Assembly: GCA_000156155.1 (NCBI GenBank)
Contig: DS995299.1
Coordinates: 64,390 to 128,389 of the forward strand
Length of the DNA stretch: 64,000 nucleotides
Source: a beta proteobacterium KB13
GTDB lineage: Bacteria > Pseudomonadota > Gammaproteobacteria > Burkholderiales > Methylophilaceae
Direction of reading: 5' to 3'
Below the pieces are notes generated by a model. That model did not search any database and was not told where the DNA came from. It saw only the letters and a program-made list of their open reading frames with translations. The translations under genes were made by a program, and so were the position numbers. Positions 10,168-23,496 of the stretch are shown one piece after another (within the stretch, counting starts at the first letter, position 1; each line of letters opens with the position of its first letter).

Positions 10168-11394
10168 TTAATCCTTTAACTTATATATTTGTTTAATTAG
10201 CTTGGCGTTATTTTTATCTTCATTAATAGATTTCGTTGGAAAATGAAGTAATTTTTTAGTAATGTTCCTGGCAAGTTTTTCGCATACCTCTTTTGGATCA
10301 ATACCCTTTTGAATATCTTTAATCGCTTTTTCAAGCTCTCTTGACTTTGTATCATCAAAAAGATTTTTTAGAGAAATAGTTAGAGGAACATTTTTTGTGT
10401 TTTGATTTTTAAGATAATCATTTAAAAGTTTATCAAGAAGTCTAAAAGCTTTTTCAAGTTCTTGTGTGCGAAGATCCATGCCTTCTTGGGCTAACATCGC
10501 CAAATCATCTAAGTTGTATAAAAAGGTATCATCAAGGTTTTCTATTTCTTTTTCAATGTCTGCTGGAACAGCCAGGTCGACAAAGAAGATGGGTTTATGT
10601 TTTCTTATCTTGATAGCCTCTTCGATCATACCAAGACCTATGATGGGCAATTGACTGCCAGTACATGACACTACAACATCATATTGATGAATGATTTTTT
10701 CAACGTCACTGATTAAACATGAATCACCATTAATTTTTTTTGCTAGCTTGGATGCCTTATCTAGGGTTCTGTTGGCTATTGTGGATTTTTTTGGGGAGTA
10801 TTTTGCAAAGTATTTTGCACTTAATTCATTCATTTCTCCTGCACCAATGAATAAAATATTAAGGTCACTGATGGCCCCAAAAATTTTTGTAATCAGTCTA
10901 ACGGCAGCAGATGCAATGGTAGTTGAATTAGTGCCTATTTGGGTTTTTGAACGAATTATCTTTGATAACTCAAACACTTTGCTAAAAAAAGGTATTAAAT
11001 TGTTGTCTAGTAAATTGCCATTTTCAGAAATACGATAAGCTTGCTTCACCTGGCCAAGGATTTGAGGTTCCCCAATAATCATACTATCCAGACCTGCTCC
11101 AACGGATATGGCATGTCGAAGTGCTGCAAATCCATTTAAAAAATAACAATGATCATTAATTTCTTTTATTTTTACGTTGTGATGTTTGCACAGCCATTCT
11201 CCTAAAACTTTATCATTTGACACGGATGAATATATTTCTGTTCTATTGCAGGTTGATAAAATTACAACTCCAGTTTTTAAATTAGCTTTAAATTCATTTA
11301 ATGATTTTGTTAAGGAGTCTTGATTAAAAACAAATTTATCTCTTAGCGAGGCAGGAGCAGATTTATGGTTAATGCCAAGGACAGTTACTTTCAT
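10168..11394 (-). CDS. hemA: Glutamyl-tRNA reductase
   Basis: First committed enzyme of the C5 heme pathway: reduces Glu-tRNA to glutamate-1-semialdehyde with NADPH. 408 aa. The N-terminus has VLGINHKSAPASLRDKF and the catalytic-cysteine motif STCNRTEIYSS. The central part has GEPQILGQVKQAY, and the NADPH-binding domain shows FIGAGEMNELSAKYFAK. First gene of a six-gene minus-strand run. The roughly 100-base gap to the divergent rpe must hold both promoters. A second heme gene, hemB, lies 5 kb away on the other strand. Confidence 0.96.
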   Translation of the reverse strand: MKVTVLGINHKSAPASLRDKFVFNQDSLTKSLNEFKANLKTGVVILSTCNRTEIYSSVSNDKVLGEWLCKHHNVKIKEINDHCYFLNGFAALRHAISVGAGLDSMIIGEPQILGQVKQAYRISENGNLLDNNLIPFFSKVFELSKIIRSKTQIGTNSTTIASAAVRLITKIFGAISDLNILFIGAGEMNELSAKYFAKYSPKKSTIANRTLDKASKLAKKINGDSCLISDVEKIIHQYDVVVSCTGSQLPIIGLGMIEEAIKIRKHKPIFFVDLAVPADIEKEIENLDDTFLYNLDDLAMLAQEGMDLRTQELEKAFRLLDKLLNDYLKNQNTKNVPLTISLKNLFDDTKSRELEKAIKDIQKGIDPKEVCEKLARNITKKLLHFPTKSINEDKNNAKLIKQIYKLKD

Positions 11395-11494
11395 GTAGAT
11401 CGTCGCGAAATTTGTTTACGTTGTTACTAATATTATGTAAAAGCAGTTAAAATACTCATTTTACATGACTAATTAGATATTAAGGATTAAAAGT

Positions 11495-12193
11495 ATGAGT
11501 AAAGACTTTAGGATTGCGCCAAGTATTTTGTCTGCAGACTTTGCGAAATTAGGACAAGAGGTCAGTGATGTAATTACCTCAGGCGCCGATATCGTTCATT
11601 TCGATGTAATGGACAACCACTATGTTCCAAATTTAACTATTGGTCCATTGGTATGTGAAGCAATTCGGCCTGTCACAGATGCGATAATTGATGTTCATTT
11701 GATGATTGAGCCGGTGGATAGAATTATTCCAGATTTTGCTAAAGCAGGCGCAAACATCATTACCTTTCATCCTGAAGCCTCAAATCATATCGATAGAAGT
11801 TTATCTTTAGTTCGTGACCAAGGCTGTAAATCTGGATTAGTTTTTAATCCAGCAACACCTCTCGATTACTTAGACTATGTCATGGATAAAGTTGACATGG
11901 TGTTATTGATGTCAGTTAACCCTGGTTTTGGAGGTCAAAAATTCCTTCCTTCTGCTTTAGAAAAATTAAAAGCAGCTAGAAAAAAAATTGATGCTTACAC
12001 ACAAGAAACAGGAAGAGAGATTTGGTTAGAAATTGATGGTGGGGTTAATGCCAATAATATTGCTGATATTGCAAGAGCAGGGGCTGATACATTTGTTGCA
12101 GGATCGGCGGTTTTTGGCGCAGCTAATGATAGCGACCCAAATCGATACAATACCATTATCAAACAATTAAGAGACTCATTAGCCAGTGCTTAA
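11495..12193 (+). CDS. rpe: Ribulose-phosphate 3-epimerase
   Basis: Interconverts ribulose-5-phosphate and xylulose-5-phosphate; in a methylotroph it would also feed the ribulose monophosphate cycle. 232 aa TIM barrel. Motifs: [33 protein letters not shown] (metal His and Asp), [21 protein letters not shown] and [13 protein letters not shown]. An AAGGA ribosome-binding site lies 9 bases before the ATG. It heads the rpe-gph-trpEGDC run, the usual betaproteobacterial linkage. Confidence 0.96.
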   Translation: MSKDFRIAPSILSADFAKLGQEVSDVITSGADIVHFDVMDNHYVPNLTIGPLVCEAIRPVTDAIIDVHLMIEPVDRIIPDFAKAGANIITFHPEASNHIDRSLSLVRDQGCKSGLVFNPATPLDYLDYVMDKVDMVLLMSVNPGFGGQKFLPSALEKLKAARKKIDAYTQETGREIWLEIDGGVNANNIADIARAGADTFVAGSAVFGAANDSDPNRYNTIIKQLRDSLASA

Positions 12194-12199
12194 AAAAAT

Positions 12200-12874
12200 A
12201 TGACAGCTGGAATATCAAACACAAAATTAAAAGCTATTCTCATTGACCTTGATGGAACAATGTTTAACACTGCTCCAGAAATCTCTATGGCAATGAATCA
12301 GACTTTACAGGCTTTAAATTTTGAAACTCTTTCTTTTAATACAATCAGGCAGTTTATTGGCAAAGGGGTTGATAATTTAGTTAATCAATCATTATTGGCA
12401 TCAAATGAAAAAGGCCATACAGAAAAAAATAAGGCTTTAAAGTTGTTTAATAATTTTTATAAAAGAATTGCAAAACAAAGCAAGCCTTATGATGACGTTG
12501 AAAGCACTCTTCAATTTTTACAAGACAAACAAATTAAATTAGCCTGTGTCACTAATAAGCCATCGTGTCATACATATTTGATTTTAGAAGAATCAGACTT
12601 TGAAAAATTTTTTGATTGTATAATTTGCGGCGATGAAATGGAGTTTAAGAAACCTCATCAATATTCAATTGATTTTGTGAGAAAAAAATTAGATGTTACA
12701 GAGATGGAAACTTTAATGGTTGGTGACTCAAGTAATGATATTAAGGCAGCAAATAATGCAGGAGTCAGTGTAGCAACTGTTCCGTATGGTTATCAATACG
12801 AAGAACCGATAGAAAACTTCCCCGTAAGTTTTGCGCTCCAACAATTTAGCGATCTGAAGCATTTAGTGCATTAA
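12200..12874 (+). CDS. gph: Phosphoglycolate phosphatase (HAD family)
   Basis: HAD hydrolase (224 aa) expected to dephosphorylate 2-phosphoglycolate. The nucleophile motif is ILIDLDGTMFNTAP, motif II is CVTNKP, the Lys of motif III is in FKKPHQ, and motif IV is MVGDSSNDIKAANNAGV. Context between rpe and trpE supports Gph over other HAD enzymes; substrate specificity is not visible in sequence. It starts 6 bases after rpe and ends 3 bases before trpE. Confidence 0.87.
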   Translation: MTAGISNTKLKAILIDLDGTMFNTAPEISMAMNQTLQALNFETLSFNTIRQFIGKGVDNLVNQSLLASNEKGHTEKNKALKLFNNFYKRIAKQSKPYDDVESTLQFLQDKQIKLACVTNKPSCHTYLILEESDFEKFFDCIICGDEMEFKKPHQYSIDFVRKKLDVTEMETLMVGDSSNDIKAANNAGVSVATVPYGYQYEEPIENFPVSFALQQFSDLKHLVH

Positions 12875-12877
12875 CTA

Positions 12878-14359
12878 ATGGAAATTAATCTATCCAAAGA
12901 GCAGTTTTCAATATACCAATCCCAGGGGTATAACAGAATCCCTCTTGTGAAAACTTGCTATGCTGACCTTGAAACTCCTCTATCTATATATCTTAAAGTT
13001 GCTAATAGCCCTTACTCATATTTGCTTGAATCGGTGGAAGGTGGAGAAAATTTTGGGCGATACTCAATCATTGGCATGCCAGCCAAAAAATTAATCCAAG
13101 TTCGACAAAAAACTGTTGAAGTTATTGAGAGTGGAAAAACGATTTTTACTGAAAATAATTCAGATCCACTTGGATTCATTGATCAATACTTGGCCAATTA
13201 TAAGACACCTAAAGATTTAGACCTCCCGCGTTTCTCAGGAGGTTTGGCTGGATATTTTGGCTATGAAACCATTCACTATATTGAGCCAAAGCTCATCAAA
13301 GAATTTACAAAAGATGATTTAGATTTACCTGATATTCACTTAATGAAATCTGATGAGGTTATTGTGTTTGATAATTTGACGGGGAAATTATCCATAGTTG
13401 TTTATGCGAACGATGATTTATCGTCCTATGATCATGCTATCAACAGACTAACGAATATTGAATTGATGATTGAATCGCAACTTAAAAATGAAGATGCTCA
13501 ATCGAAAAAGAAAGTTGATGATGTCAAAGCAGAATCTGAATTTGGTGAGAAGAATTTTCATCAAGCGGTGGATAAAATAAAAGAATACATCGTCGAAGGC
13601 GATGTAATGCAAGTTGTTTTATCTCAAAGGATGGTAAAAAAATTTCAGCTTCCCGCAATTTCCCTTTACAGAGTGTTAAGAAGCATTAACCCATCTCCCT
13701 ACATGTTTTTTTATCACTTTGATGATCACTTCATTGTTGGTGCTTCACCAGAAATTTTGGTTCGTTTAGAAAATGACACCGTTACAGTGCGTCCAATTGC
13801 AGGCACTAGGCCAAGAGGAGAGAATAGTCAGCTTGATAAAGATTTGGAAAAAGATTTATTAAATGACCCTAAGGAGATTGCTGAGCATATTCAGCTGATG
13901 GACTTAGGAAGGAATGATATTGGTCGTGTTTCTCAACCAGGCAGTGTTGAAGTAACTGATAAAATGACAATAGAAAGGTATTCACATGTGATGCATATCG
14001 TATCGAATGTGGAGGGATCAATTCAAGAAAATTTATCACCCATGGATGTGTTGAAAGCTACTTTCCCAGCCGGAACAGTGAGTGGAGCCCCAAAAGTTCG
14101 CGCTATGGAAATAATCAATGAACTTGAATCAACAAAACGTGGCGTATATGCAGGCGCTGTTGGCTACATCGGATATGATGGTACGTTAGATGTTGCGATT
14201 GCTATAAGAACTGGAGTAATCAAATCAGGAAAGCTATTTGTACAGGCTGGGGCAGGTGTGGTTGCCGATTCAATAGCAAAAAATGAGTGGGATGAAACAA
14301 ACAATAAGGCAAAAGCGGTTTTGCGAGCTGCTGAAATAGCAGAGAAGGATTTCGGATAA
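12878..14359 (+). CDS. trpE: Anthranilate synthase component I
   Basis: Chorismate-binding large subunit (493 aa) that makes anthranilate from chorismate and ammonia. The tryptophan-binding N-terminal segment includes [20 protein letters not shown]. The catalytic half has [49 protein letters not shown], and [19 protein letters not shown]. The stop codon overlaps the trpG ATG by one base. No leader peptide or attenuator is seen upstream because gph directly precedes it. Confidence 0.96.
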   Translation: MEINLSKEQFSIYQSQGYNRIPLVKTCYADLETPLSIYLKVANSPYSYLLESVEGGENFGRYSIIGMPAKKLIQVRQKTVEVIESGKTIFTENNSDPLGFIDQYLANYKTPKDLDLPRFSGGLAGYFGYETIHYIEPKLIKEFTKDDLDLPDIHLMKSDEVIVFDNLTGKLSIVVYANDDLSSYDHAINRLTNIELMIESQLKNEDAQSKKKVDDVKAESEFGEKNFHQAVDKIKEYIVEGDVMQVVLSQRMVKKFQLPAISLYRVLRSINPSPYMFFYHFDDHFIVGASPEILVRLENDTVTVRPIAGTRPRGENSQLDKDLEKDLLNDPKEIAEHIQLMDLGRNDIGRVSQPGSVEVTDKMTIERYSHVMHIVSNVEGSIQENLSPMDVLKATFPAGTVSGAPKVRAMEIINELESTKRGVYAGAVGYIGYDGTLDVAIAIRTGVIKSGKLFVQAGAGVVADSIAKNEWDETNNKAKAVLRAAEIAEKDFG

Positions 14360-14931
14360 TGTTATTGATGCTTGATAATTACGATTCTTTTACGTACAAC
14401 TTGGTACAGTATTTTGCTGAACTTGGCCAAGACGTAAAGGTATTCCGAAACGATAAGATTTCAGTTACTGAAATTGATAAGATGAAACCAGATTATATTG
14501 TTATATCTCCTGGACCTTGTACACCAAATGAGGCAGGTATTTCACTTGAAATCGTTCATTATTTTCAAGGCAAGATTCCTTTACTTGGAGTATGTCTTGG
14601 ACATCAATCAATTGCTCAAGCGTTTGGTGGAAAAATAATTCATGCCAAAAAAATAATGCATGGCAAAACCTCTAAAATCGGACATGATAATCAAGGTGTA
14701 TTTGCAAATTTATCTAATCCTTTCACAGCCACCAGATATCATTCCCTTGTGGTTGAAAGGGAGAGCTGCCCTGAATGTTTTGATATAACTGCTTGGTCAA
14801 CAGATGATAATGAGATCATGGGCATAAAACATAAAACTCTTCCAATTGAAGGCGTTCAATTTCACCCTGAGTCAATTTTGACTGAGCATGGACATGACTT
14901 GTTGAAAAATTTTTTAGAAACTTATGAGTAA
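14359..14931 (+). CDS. trpG: Anthranilate synthase component II (glutamine amidotransferase)
   Basis: Class I glutamine amidotransferase subunit (190 aa) supplying ammonia to TrpE; in many bacteria it also serves PabB. The oxyanion motif [11 protein letters not shown], the nucleophile C79 in [15 protein letters not shown] and the catalytic His-Glu in [14 protein letters not shown] are present. It overlaps trpE by 1 base and trpD by 8 bases. Confidence 0.95.
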   Translation: MLLMLDNYDSFTYNLVQYFAELGQDVKVFRNDKISVTEIDKMKPDYIVISPGPCTPNEAGISLEIVHYFQGKIPLLGVCLGHQSIAQAFGGKIIHAKKIMHGKTSKIGHDNQGVFANLSNPFTATRYHSLVVERESCPECFDITAWSTDDNEIMGIKHKTLPIEGVQFHPESILTEHGHDLLKNFLETYE

Positions 14932-15920
14932 TTTTTTAAAAAAATTAATAGCTAAAGAAAATTTAAGTCATAACGAGATGACTGATTTAATGCAATCGAT
15001 TATGTCAGGCGGGTTATCACCAAATTATGTTTCAGCAGTCCTGACTGCCCTGTCAATTAAAGGTGAGACTATTGATGAAATTTCTGCTGCGGCTCAAGTG
15101 TTAAGAAATAATCTTACCCCTGTAGACTTAGACGATGATGTTGTAGATACTTGTGGCACTGGAGGCGACGGGTTAAAGACTTTTAACATATCAACATGTG
15201 CGTCCTTTGTTGCTGCTGGTGCTGGGGTCAGAATAGCAAAGCATGGAGGGCGTTCAATTTCATCATCCTCCGGAAGTGCGGATGTGCTTGAAAGTCTTGG
15301 GGTGAATGTGTCAATTGATAATATAAAGATGAAACAACTGGTTGATAGTATTGGTATTGGTTTCATGTTTGCGCCCAATTTTCATCCTGCCATGAAACAT
15401 GTCGCCCCAATAAGAAAAGATCTGGGCATCAGAACCATATTTAATGTGTTAGGACCTCTTGCCAATCCAGCGAATGCGAAAAAACAGGTGATAGGAGTTT
15501 TTAATAAATCATTAACCTCAATATTTTCAGAGGTGTTAAAGAAACTTGAATCAAAAAAAGTTTTAGTTGTTCATGGGCACGATGGTATGGATGAGATATC
15601 GATGTCTGGCAAAACATTCATTTCTGAACTGGATAGCGGGAGTATTACTAATTATGAAATACACCCCAATGATTTTGGTTTTAATTTAGAAGATAATAAA
15701 CATTTATTTGCCGCTGATGTAAATGCATCTAAGGAAATTATTTTAAAAATTTTAAATAAAGAAGACCTGCCAGCAAAAAATATTGTGCTTTTGAATTCAG
15801 CTGCAATCATTTATGTTGCGGGGCTTGCGAAAAATTTAAATGACGCAAAAGAGTTGGCAGTCAAATCAATTCAAGATGGTAATGCTTTAAATAAATTAAA
15901 AGAATTAGTAAAAGAATCAA

Positions 15921-15928
<8 letters not shown>
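14924..15928 (+). CDS. trpD: Anthranilate phosphoribosyltransferase
   Basis: Transfers the phosphoribosyl group of PRPP to anthranilate. 334 aa. The PRPP-binding loop [17 protein letters not shown], the [18 protein letters not shown] segment and the magnesium-binding [10 protein letters not shown] motif are typical. [11 protein letters not shown] is also conserved. The start codon lies 8 bases inside trpG and the 3' end overlaps trpC by 8 bases, so the operon is tightly coupled. Confidence 0.95.
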
Positions 15929-18282
<2,354 letters not shown>

Positions 18283-18283
18283 A

Positions 18284-20587
18284 TTAATTGATCATAAAGA
18301 AGGCGTTATCTTGAGGATAAAATTCTTCATAAAAATATTCATAAATGCCAGATTCATCATCATTGGAGGTTAATGTTCCATCAACTGGATTTATTTTATG
18401 TGGAATAATTCCTTCAGGCTCTGCATAAATCTTTTCTGGAAGTCCATCTAATGCCCCCTTCATGTAATCAATCCAAATTGGTAATGCTGCCCGAGAACCA
18501 GTTTCATGTTCACCAAGTGATTGAGGTGTGTCATAACCAAACCATGTAAGGGCAATGTGGTCAGGATTGTAACCAACAAACCATGCATCCACGAGATCAT
18601 TTGTTGTTCCTGTTTTACCTGCAATATCTGTTCGTTTCAAAATTCGTGCTCTTTTAGCTGTTCCGTCTTTGATAACATCTTTTAGCATTGAGTCCATAAT
18701 AAAAGCATTTCTTGGGTCAATAATTCGTGGAGTATCTTCATTGGTGATGCTTGATTTTAATTTTATTTCTCGATCATTTGAATCAATAATTTTATCGATG
18801 TAATAGGGTTCTTTTAAATATCCTCCATTTGCAAAAACAGCAAATGCGGAAATTAAATTGATAGGTTTTACTTCTGCAACGCCAAGCGCTAGAGATAAAA
18901 AAGGAGGAATTTTCTTTTTGTCAAAACCAAATCTTGTAACGTAATCTTGAGCATATTTAGGCTCAATATATTTGAGAGTTCTTATAGCCACCATATTTTT
19001 TGATTTACTCAAACCTACTCTTAATCGTGTAGGACCTTCATACTTATCATTGTAGTTTTTTGGCTCCCAATTTTCTTTGCTCATTAATTCATCAGCCGTC
19101 ATAAAGAAAAAATTATCATTTACAAGTGTTGCAGGCGTAACTCCTTTTTCAATGGCTGCGGAATATATAAAGGGTTTAAAAATTGATCCAGGTTGACGAT
19201 AAGCTTGGGTAATATGATTAAATTTATTTTTTTGAAAATCAAATCCTCCAACAAGCGCATTGATCTCTCCTGAATTTGGGTCCATTGCTATAAGTGCAGA
19301 TTCGACTTTTGGTAATTGAGTGATGATCCATTCATTACGTTTTTTTGTAAAGTGAAAAACTCCTCCTTCTCTTATTCTTCTGTATTCTTTTGGCTGATCT
19401 TCGTAGCCTTTATCATTTTCAATAAGTTTCAAACCTTTTTTGTATACATTTATGGTTCTTCCATCTTTTAAGATTGCTTCAATTTCTAAGGGTTGTAATT
19501 TGGTGATAACCCCAGGAATAAAATCCCCATAAGCAGAAAATTTTTTTAAAAAAATGATTACTTCTTTTTTTAGCTCTTCTTCATTTTCTATTTTTTCATT
19601 TGAAATAAAATTTTTTAAATCAAAAATACCATCAGCTTCTCTTGGTTGATGTCTATTTATGTAGTTGATAATCCCATCTCTAACTGCTAAGTTAGCTAAC
19701 TTTTGGTTTGAGCTTTTAATAGTTGTAAAGACTTTTAATCCACTCGAATAAATTTTTTCTCCAAATTCATCAAATAAGTCTTTCCTAACCATTTCAGCAA
19801 CAAATTCTGCATCAACATCTTTCTTCATTTTTGATTCTTTAAGATTAATTTGCTCATCTAATGCAATGATATATGTGGGCTCATCAATAAATCCATGTCT
19901 TAACATGCTAGCTAATACATCTTTTTGTCTTTTAATTGCTAATTCATAATTATTGAAAGGATTGTATCGACTAGGTGCTTTGGGGAGCCCTGCTAATAGG
20001 GCCATTTCTGCGGTATTAAGTTCGTTTAGATTTTTGCTAAAATATGTATTAGCTGCAGAATTAAAACCAAAGCTTCTTTGTCCTAGGTAAATCTGATTCA
20101 TATATAGTTCAAGAATCTGTTCTTTAGATAAATATTTTTCGATCTCTAAAGATAATAAAATTTCACTAATTTTTCTCTTAATGGTTTTATCTGATGTGAG
20201 GAAAAAATTACGTGCTACTTGCATGGTAATTGTACTTGCTCCCTCAAAACTGATTCCAAGAAGTGTTTTGTATGTAGCTCTAAATATTCCAACGAAGTCG
20301 ATCCCATTATGCTCAAAAAACCTTCTGTCTTCTGTAGCAATGATGGCATTGATCATTTTCTGAGGAACATTATCAATTTTAATAAAATCTCGATGTTCCT
20401 CGCCAAACTCTGCAATTAAGTCTCCTTCTTTTGTGAAAACCTGAAGCGGTTCCTTAGGTCGATAGTCGGATAAATTATCTATAGGTGGGAGCGACGGCAC
20501 AATGAGAAGGTAGACATAATAGATTAACGCTATTAAAGATAAGATTATTGAGGTTGAGATTATCAAAAATTGTTTGATTGAGTTCAT
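18284..20587 (-). CDS. mrcA: Penicillin-binding protein 1A (bifunctional peptidoglycan synthase)
   Basis: Class A PBP, 767 aa, anchored by an N-terminal membrane segment at about residues 6-32. The GT51 glycosyltransferase domain shows ATEDRRFFEHNGID, EGASTITMQVARNFFL and the ILELYMNQIYLG motif. The transpeptidase domain has the catalytic SxxK (GSIFKPF, Ser about 468), SKN (about 529-531) and KTGT (about 658-661). I use the ATG at 20587; the TTG at 20593 only adds two residues. An OB-like insert lies between the domains, as in PBP1A. It is divergent from aroK across 63 bases. Confidence 0.95.
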   Translation of the reverse strand: MNSIKQFLIISTSIILSLIALIYYVYLLIVPSLPPIDNLSDYRPKEPLQVFTKEGDLIAEFGEEHRDFIKIDNVPQKMINAIIATEDRRFFEHNGIDFVGIFRATYKTLLGISFEGASTITMQVARNFFLTSDKTIKRKISEILLSLEIEKYLSKEQILELYMNQIYLGQRSFGFNSAANTYFSKNLNELNTAEMALLAGLPKAPSRYNPFNNYELAIKRQKDVLASMLRHGFIDEPTYIIALDEQINLKESKMKKDVDAEFVAEMVRKDLFDEFGEKIYSSGLKVFTTIKSSNQKLANLAVRDGIINYINRHQPREADGIFDLKNFISNEKIENEEELKKEVIIFLKKFSAYGDFIPGVITKLQPLEIEAILKDGRTINVYKKGLKLIENDKGYEDQPKEYRRIREGGVFHFTKKRNEWIITQLPKVESALIAMDPNSGEINALVGGFDFQKNKFNHITQAYRQPGSIFKPFIYSAAIEKGVTPATLVNDNFFFMTADELMSKENWEPKNYNDKYEGPTRLRVGLSKSKNMVAIRTLKYIEPKYAQDYVTRFGFDKKKIPPFLSLALGVAEVKPINLISAFAVFANGGYLKEPYYIDKIIDSNDREIKLKSSITNEDTPRIIDPRNAFIMDSMLKDVIKDGTAKRARILKRTDIAGKTGTTNDLVDAWFVGYNPDHIALTWFGYDTPQSLGEHETGSRAALPIWIDYMKGALDGLPEKIYAEPEGIIPHKINPVDGTLTSNDDESGIYEYFYEEFYPQDNAFFMIN

Positions 20588-20650
20588 GATCAATCTAGAG
20601 TATTTAATATACTTTATAATGAATAATTAAAGAAAGATTATATATTAGAT

Positions 20651-21166
20651 ATGGTATCAAAAATAATATTAGTTGGAATGATGGGGGCTGGAAAAACTAC
20701 AATCGGAAAACTTTTATCTAATAAATTGGATTACGATTTTATTGATCTTGACAAAACCATCGAGGAAAAGTCAGGTGTCAAAATCAATACAATTTTTGAG
20801 ATTGAGGGTGAGTCAGGCTTTAGAGAGAGAGAACTCCAAGTGCTTAATGATTCAATTCTTAAGGATAAAGTGATAATTTCAACTGGTGGAGGAATTGTAA
20901 CTAATGAGAAGAGCAGGACTCAGCTTATTAAGCACAATGCTTTAATTATTTATCTAAAAGCAAATCATCAAACCCTTTGTAATAGATTAAAGAACGATAA
21001 TTCAAGACCTATGCTTAACGTTGATAATAAAGAGCAGGTTATTGAAAGAATATTAGAAGAGAGAGAGCCTTATTATCAAGACCTTGCAGATATGGAGGTT
21101 GATACAAGTCAAATGAAATCAATTGATGTCATTAAATTTATAATAGAAAAAATGGATGCTAAATGA
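20651..21166 (+). CDS. aroK: Shikimate kinase
   Basis: Phosphorylates shikimate at the 3-hydroxyl. 171 aa. The Walker A loop is VGMMGAGKTTIGKLL near the N-terminus, followed by the DLDKTIEE motif binding shikimate, GESGFRERE, and ISTGGGIV. The Arg-rich lid is NRLKNDNSRPML. It overlaps aroB by 4 bases (ATGA). A TATAAT hexamer at 20615-20620 may be part of its promoter. Confidence 0.94.
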   Translation: MVSKIILVGMMGAGKTTIGKLLSNKLDYDFIDLDKTIEEKSGVKINTIFEIEGESGFRERELQVLNDSILKDKVIISTGGGIVTNEKSRTQLIKHNALIIYLKANHQTLCNRLKNDNSRPMLNVDNKEQVIERILEEREPYYQDLADMEVDTSQMKSIDVIKFIIEKMDAK

Positions 21167-22230
21167 AAATTTTAAATGTTGAGCTTGGAGATAGATCTTA
21201 TCCTATATATATCGGCAGAGGTCATCTAGAAGATAAAAAAATAATTACAAGGCACATCAAAACAAAAACTATTTGTATCGTCTCAAACACAACAGTTTCT
21301 AAATTATATTTAGAGAATTTAAAAAATATATTAGATGGCTATCAAGTAGTGGAGGCAATTATTGATGATGGTGAGGAATATAAAAATCATGATTCTTTAA
21401 ATCATATTTACACAAAATTACTGGAGAATCAGTGTAATCGAGATACTACAATTTTGGCACTCGGTGGTGGTGTTGTAGGAGATATAGCCGGTTATGCGGC
21501 AGCATCATTTCTACGGGGCATTCCATTTATTCAAATACCAACCACCCTACTTGCTCAGGTTGATTCATCAGTAGGCGGAAAAACGGGTATAAATCACTTG
21601 TTGGGTAAAAATATGATCGGTGCTTTTTATCAGCCACAAGCCGTAGTAATTGATCTCAATGTTTTAAAAACACTTGATAATCGACAAATATCAGCAGGGC
21701 TTGCTGAAGTAATTAAGTATGGCCTAATTTGGGATAAAGATTTTTTTAAATACCTTGAAAATAATATTGAAAATTTAAAACAAAAAGATTTTGAACATTT
21801 AGGGGAGGTCATTTACAGATCGTGTGAAGTAAAAGCTAAGGTTGTGTCTGAAGATGAAAAAGAGTCTGGAATTCGAGCAATTCTGAATTTAGGTCACACT
21901 TTCGGACATGCGATTGAAAATTGTTTAGGATATGGCGAGTGGCTTCATGGAGAAGCAGTTGGCTGCGGAATGGTTCTTGCAGCAAGGGTGTCGTTGGTTC
22001 ACGGGTGGCTCACTGAATCTGAGTTCGATAGAATAAAAAACCTTATTTTTCAAGCCAACTTACCAATTGAAAAACCTAATATTAGCTATGAAGATTTTAT
22101 TGGTGCAATGAAATTAGATAAAAAAAATAAGGACAAGGATATTTATTTGGTCCTTCAGCAAGGAATTGGAAAAGCCATAGTGACCAATAATTATTCATCT
22201 AGTGCATTAGCTGAGGTTATTAAAAGCTAA
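21163..22230 (+). CDS. aroB: 3-dehydroquinate synthase
   Basis: Second step of the shikimate pathway: DAHP to 3-dehydroquinate, using NAD and a divalent metal. 355 aa. NAD-binding and active-site motifs: ALGGGVVGDIAGYAAASFLRG, PTTLLAQVDSSVGGKTGIN, LGKNMIGAFYQP, and the metal-binding NLGHTFGHAIE and LHGEAVGCGM. It lies in the common aroK-aroB-dgt order. Confidence 0.96.
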   Translation: MKILNVELGDRSYPIYIGRGHLEDKKIITRHIKTKTICIVSNTTVSKLYLENLKNILDGYQVVEAIIDDGEEYKNHDSLNHIYTKLLENQCNRDTTILALGGGVVGDIAGYAAASFLRGIPFIQIPTTLLAQVDSSVGGKTGINHLLGKNMIGAFYQPQAVVIDLNVLKTLDNRQISAGLAEVIKYGLIWDKDFFKYLENNIENLKQKDFEHLGEVIYRSCEVKAKVVSEDEKESGIRAILNLGHTFGHAIENCLGYGEWLHGEAVGCGMVLAARVSLVHGWLTESEFDRIKNLIFQANLPIEKPNISYEDFIGAMKLDKKNKDKDIYLVLQQGIGKAIVTNNYSSSALAEVIKS

Positions 22231-22250
22231 GTATAATATGATCAAAAAAA

Positions 22251-23345
22251 ATGAAAAAATACGCTGTATCAGAGGATAATTCATTAGGGCGTGAGTATTT
22301 AGAAACTAAGTCACCTCTGAGAAATGATTTTCAAAGGGACCGAGACAGAATCATTCATTCATCTGCATTTCGAAGATTAATGTATAAAACTCAAGTGTTT
22401 GTGAATCACGAAGGTGACATGTTTCGCACAAGATTGACCCATTCATTAGAGGTGTCACAAATATCTAGAGGGATTGCTCGCTCCTTAGAGCTCAATGAGG
22501 ACCTATCAGAAACAATCGCTTTGGCTCATGATTTGGGCCACACCCCCTTTGGCCATGCTGGACAAGATGCATTAAATGCTTGTATGAAAAGTCATGGTGG
22601 CTTTGAGCATAATTATCAGTCACTGCGCGTAGTGGACAAGCTTGAAAAAAGGTATAGAGATTTCATTGGTCTTAACTTAACCTTTGAAAGCCGAGAAGGA
22701 ATATTAAAGCATTGCTCAAAAAAAAATGCTATTCAACTTGGTACGCTTGGAGAAAGATTTATTAATAAAACCCAAGCAAGTCTTGAAGCTCAAATCGTAG
22801 ATATCGCCGACAGTATCGCTTACAACATTCATGACCTTGAGGATGGCTACCGTTCAAAAATTCTTCCTGTCTCTAAGTTAATAGAATTAGATTTCTTTAA
22901 AGAGATTTATATTAGTTTAGGAACCGACAGGAAAGATGGCGATGAAAAAATTTATGTTTATGAAACATTGAGACGTATGATGTTTATTCTCATAAATGAT
23001 GTAACTGACCATTCAAAACAGTTAATAGAAAAGGTCAAGATAGAATCATTAAGTGATGTTAGGGATTGTAAAATACCATTGATTGGTATGTCTCCAAAAG
23101 TCAGGCAAAAAATAGATGATTGCAGGATGTTTTTGCGTAAAAATCTATATGAACATCCAAGGGTAAATAAAATGACCAACAATGCTCAAAAAGTAATTTC
23201 AGATTTATTTGCTTACTACGTTGATAATTTTGATGAGTTACCCAAAGAATACAAAGCCCTAGATAAAAAATACCGTTCTATCGCTGATTTTTTGTCGGGA
23301 ATGACAGATCGGTTTGCCAATAATATCCATAAAACATTGATTTAA
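22251..23345 (+). CDS. dgt: dGTP triphosphohydrolase-like HD protein
   Basis: HD-domain nucleotide triphosphohydrolase (364 aa) hydrolysing dGTP or related dNTPs to the nucleoside and triphosphate. Motifs: RDRDRIIHSSAFRRLMYKTQVF, RTRLTHSLEVSQISRGIAR, ALAHDLGHTPFGHAGQDALN (metal-binding HD) and ADSIAYNIHDLEDG. Family members of about this length without the E. coli Dgt insert are called dGTPase-like; the preferred dNTP is not known. A weak hairpin with a T run follows at 23364-23387. Confidence 0.9.
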   Translation: MKKYAVSEDNSLGREYLETKSPLRNDFQRDRDRIIHSSAFRRLMYKTQVFVNHEGDMFRTRLTHSLEVSQISRGIARSLELNEDLSETIALAHDLGHTPFGHAGQDALNACMKSHGGFEHNYQSLRVVDKLEKRYRDFIGLNLTFESREGILKHCSKKNAIQLGTLGERFINKTQASLEAQIVDIADSIAYNIHDLEDGYRSKILPVSKLIELDFFKEIYISLGTDRKDGDEKIYVYETLRRMMFILINDVTDHSKQLIEKVKIESLSDVRDCKIPLIGMSPKVRQKIDDCRMFLRKNLYEHPRVNKMTNNAQKVISDLFAYYVDNFDELPKEYKALDKKYRSIADFLSGMTDRFANNIHKTLI

Positions 23346-23474
23346 ATGATTAATTGTTTATTTTGTTGCAAAAATACAACATTTTTTCAAGTTTGTTGTT
23401 AAAAAATCACTATTTTCTAGTCTTTAATTCAAAATTTGCGCATAATGTATCTAACTTCTTAACGTTTCTACGTT

Positions 23475-23496
23475 GAGAAAGTTCGCGAACTTTCTC
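23475..23496. promoter_or_regulatory. Perfect 22-base palindrome in the porin 5' leader
   Basis: The block from 23475 to 23496 is a perfect palindrome with the core gttcgcgaac. It lies about 40 bases before the porin ATG and just downstream of a CATAAT hexamer at 23441-23446, so it is probably transcribed. It could be an mRNA-stabilising 5' hairpin, as on other outer-membrane protein messages, or a protein operator. No T run follows, so it is not a terminator. Confidence 0.5.
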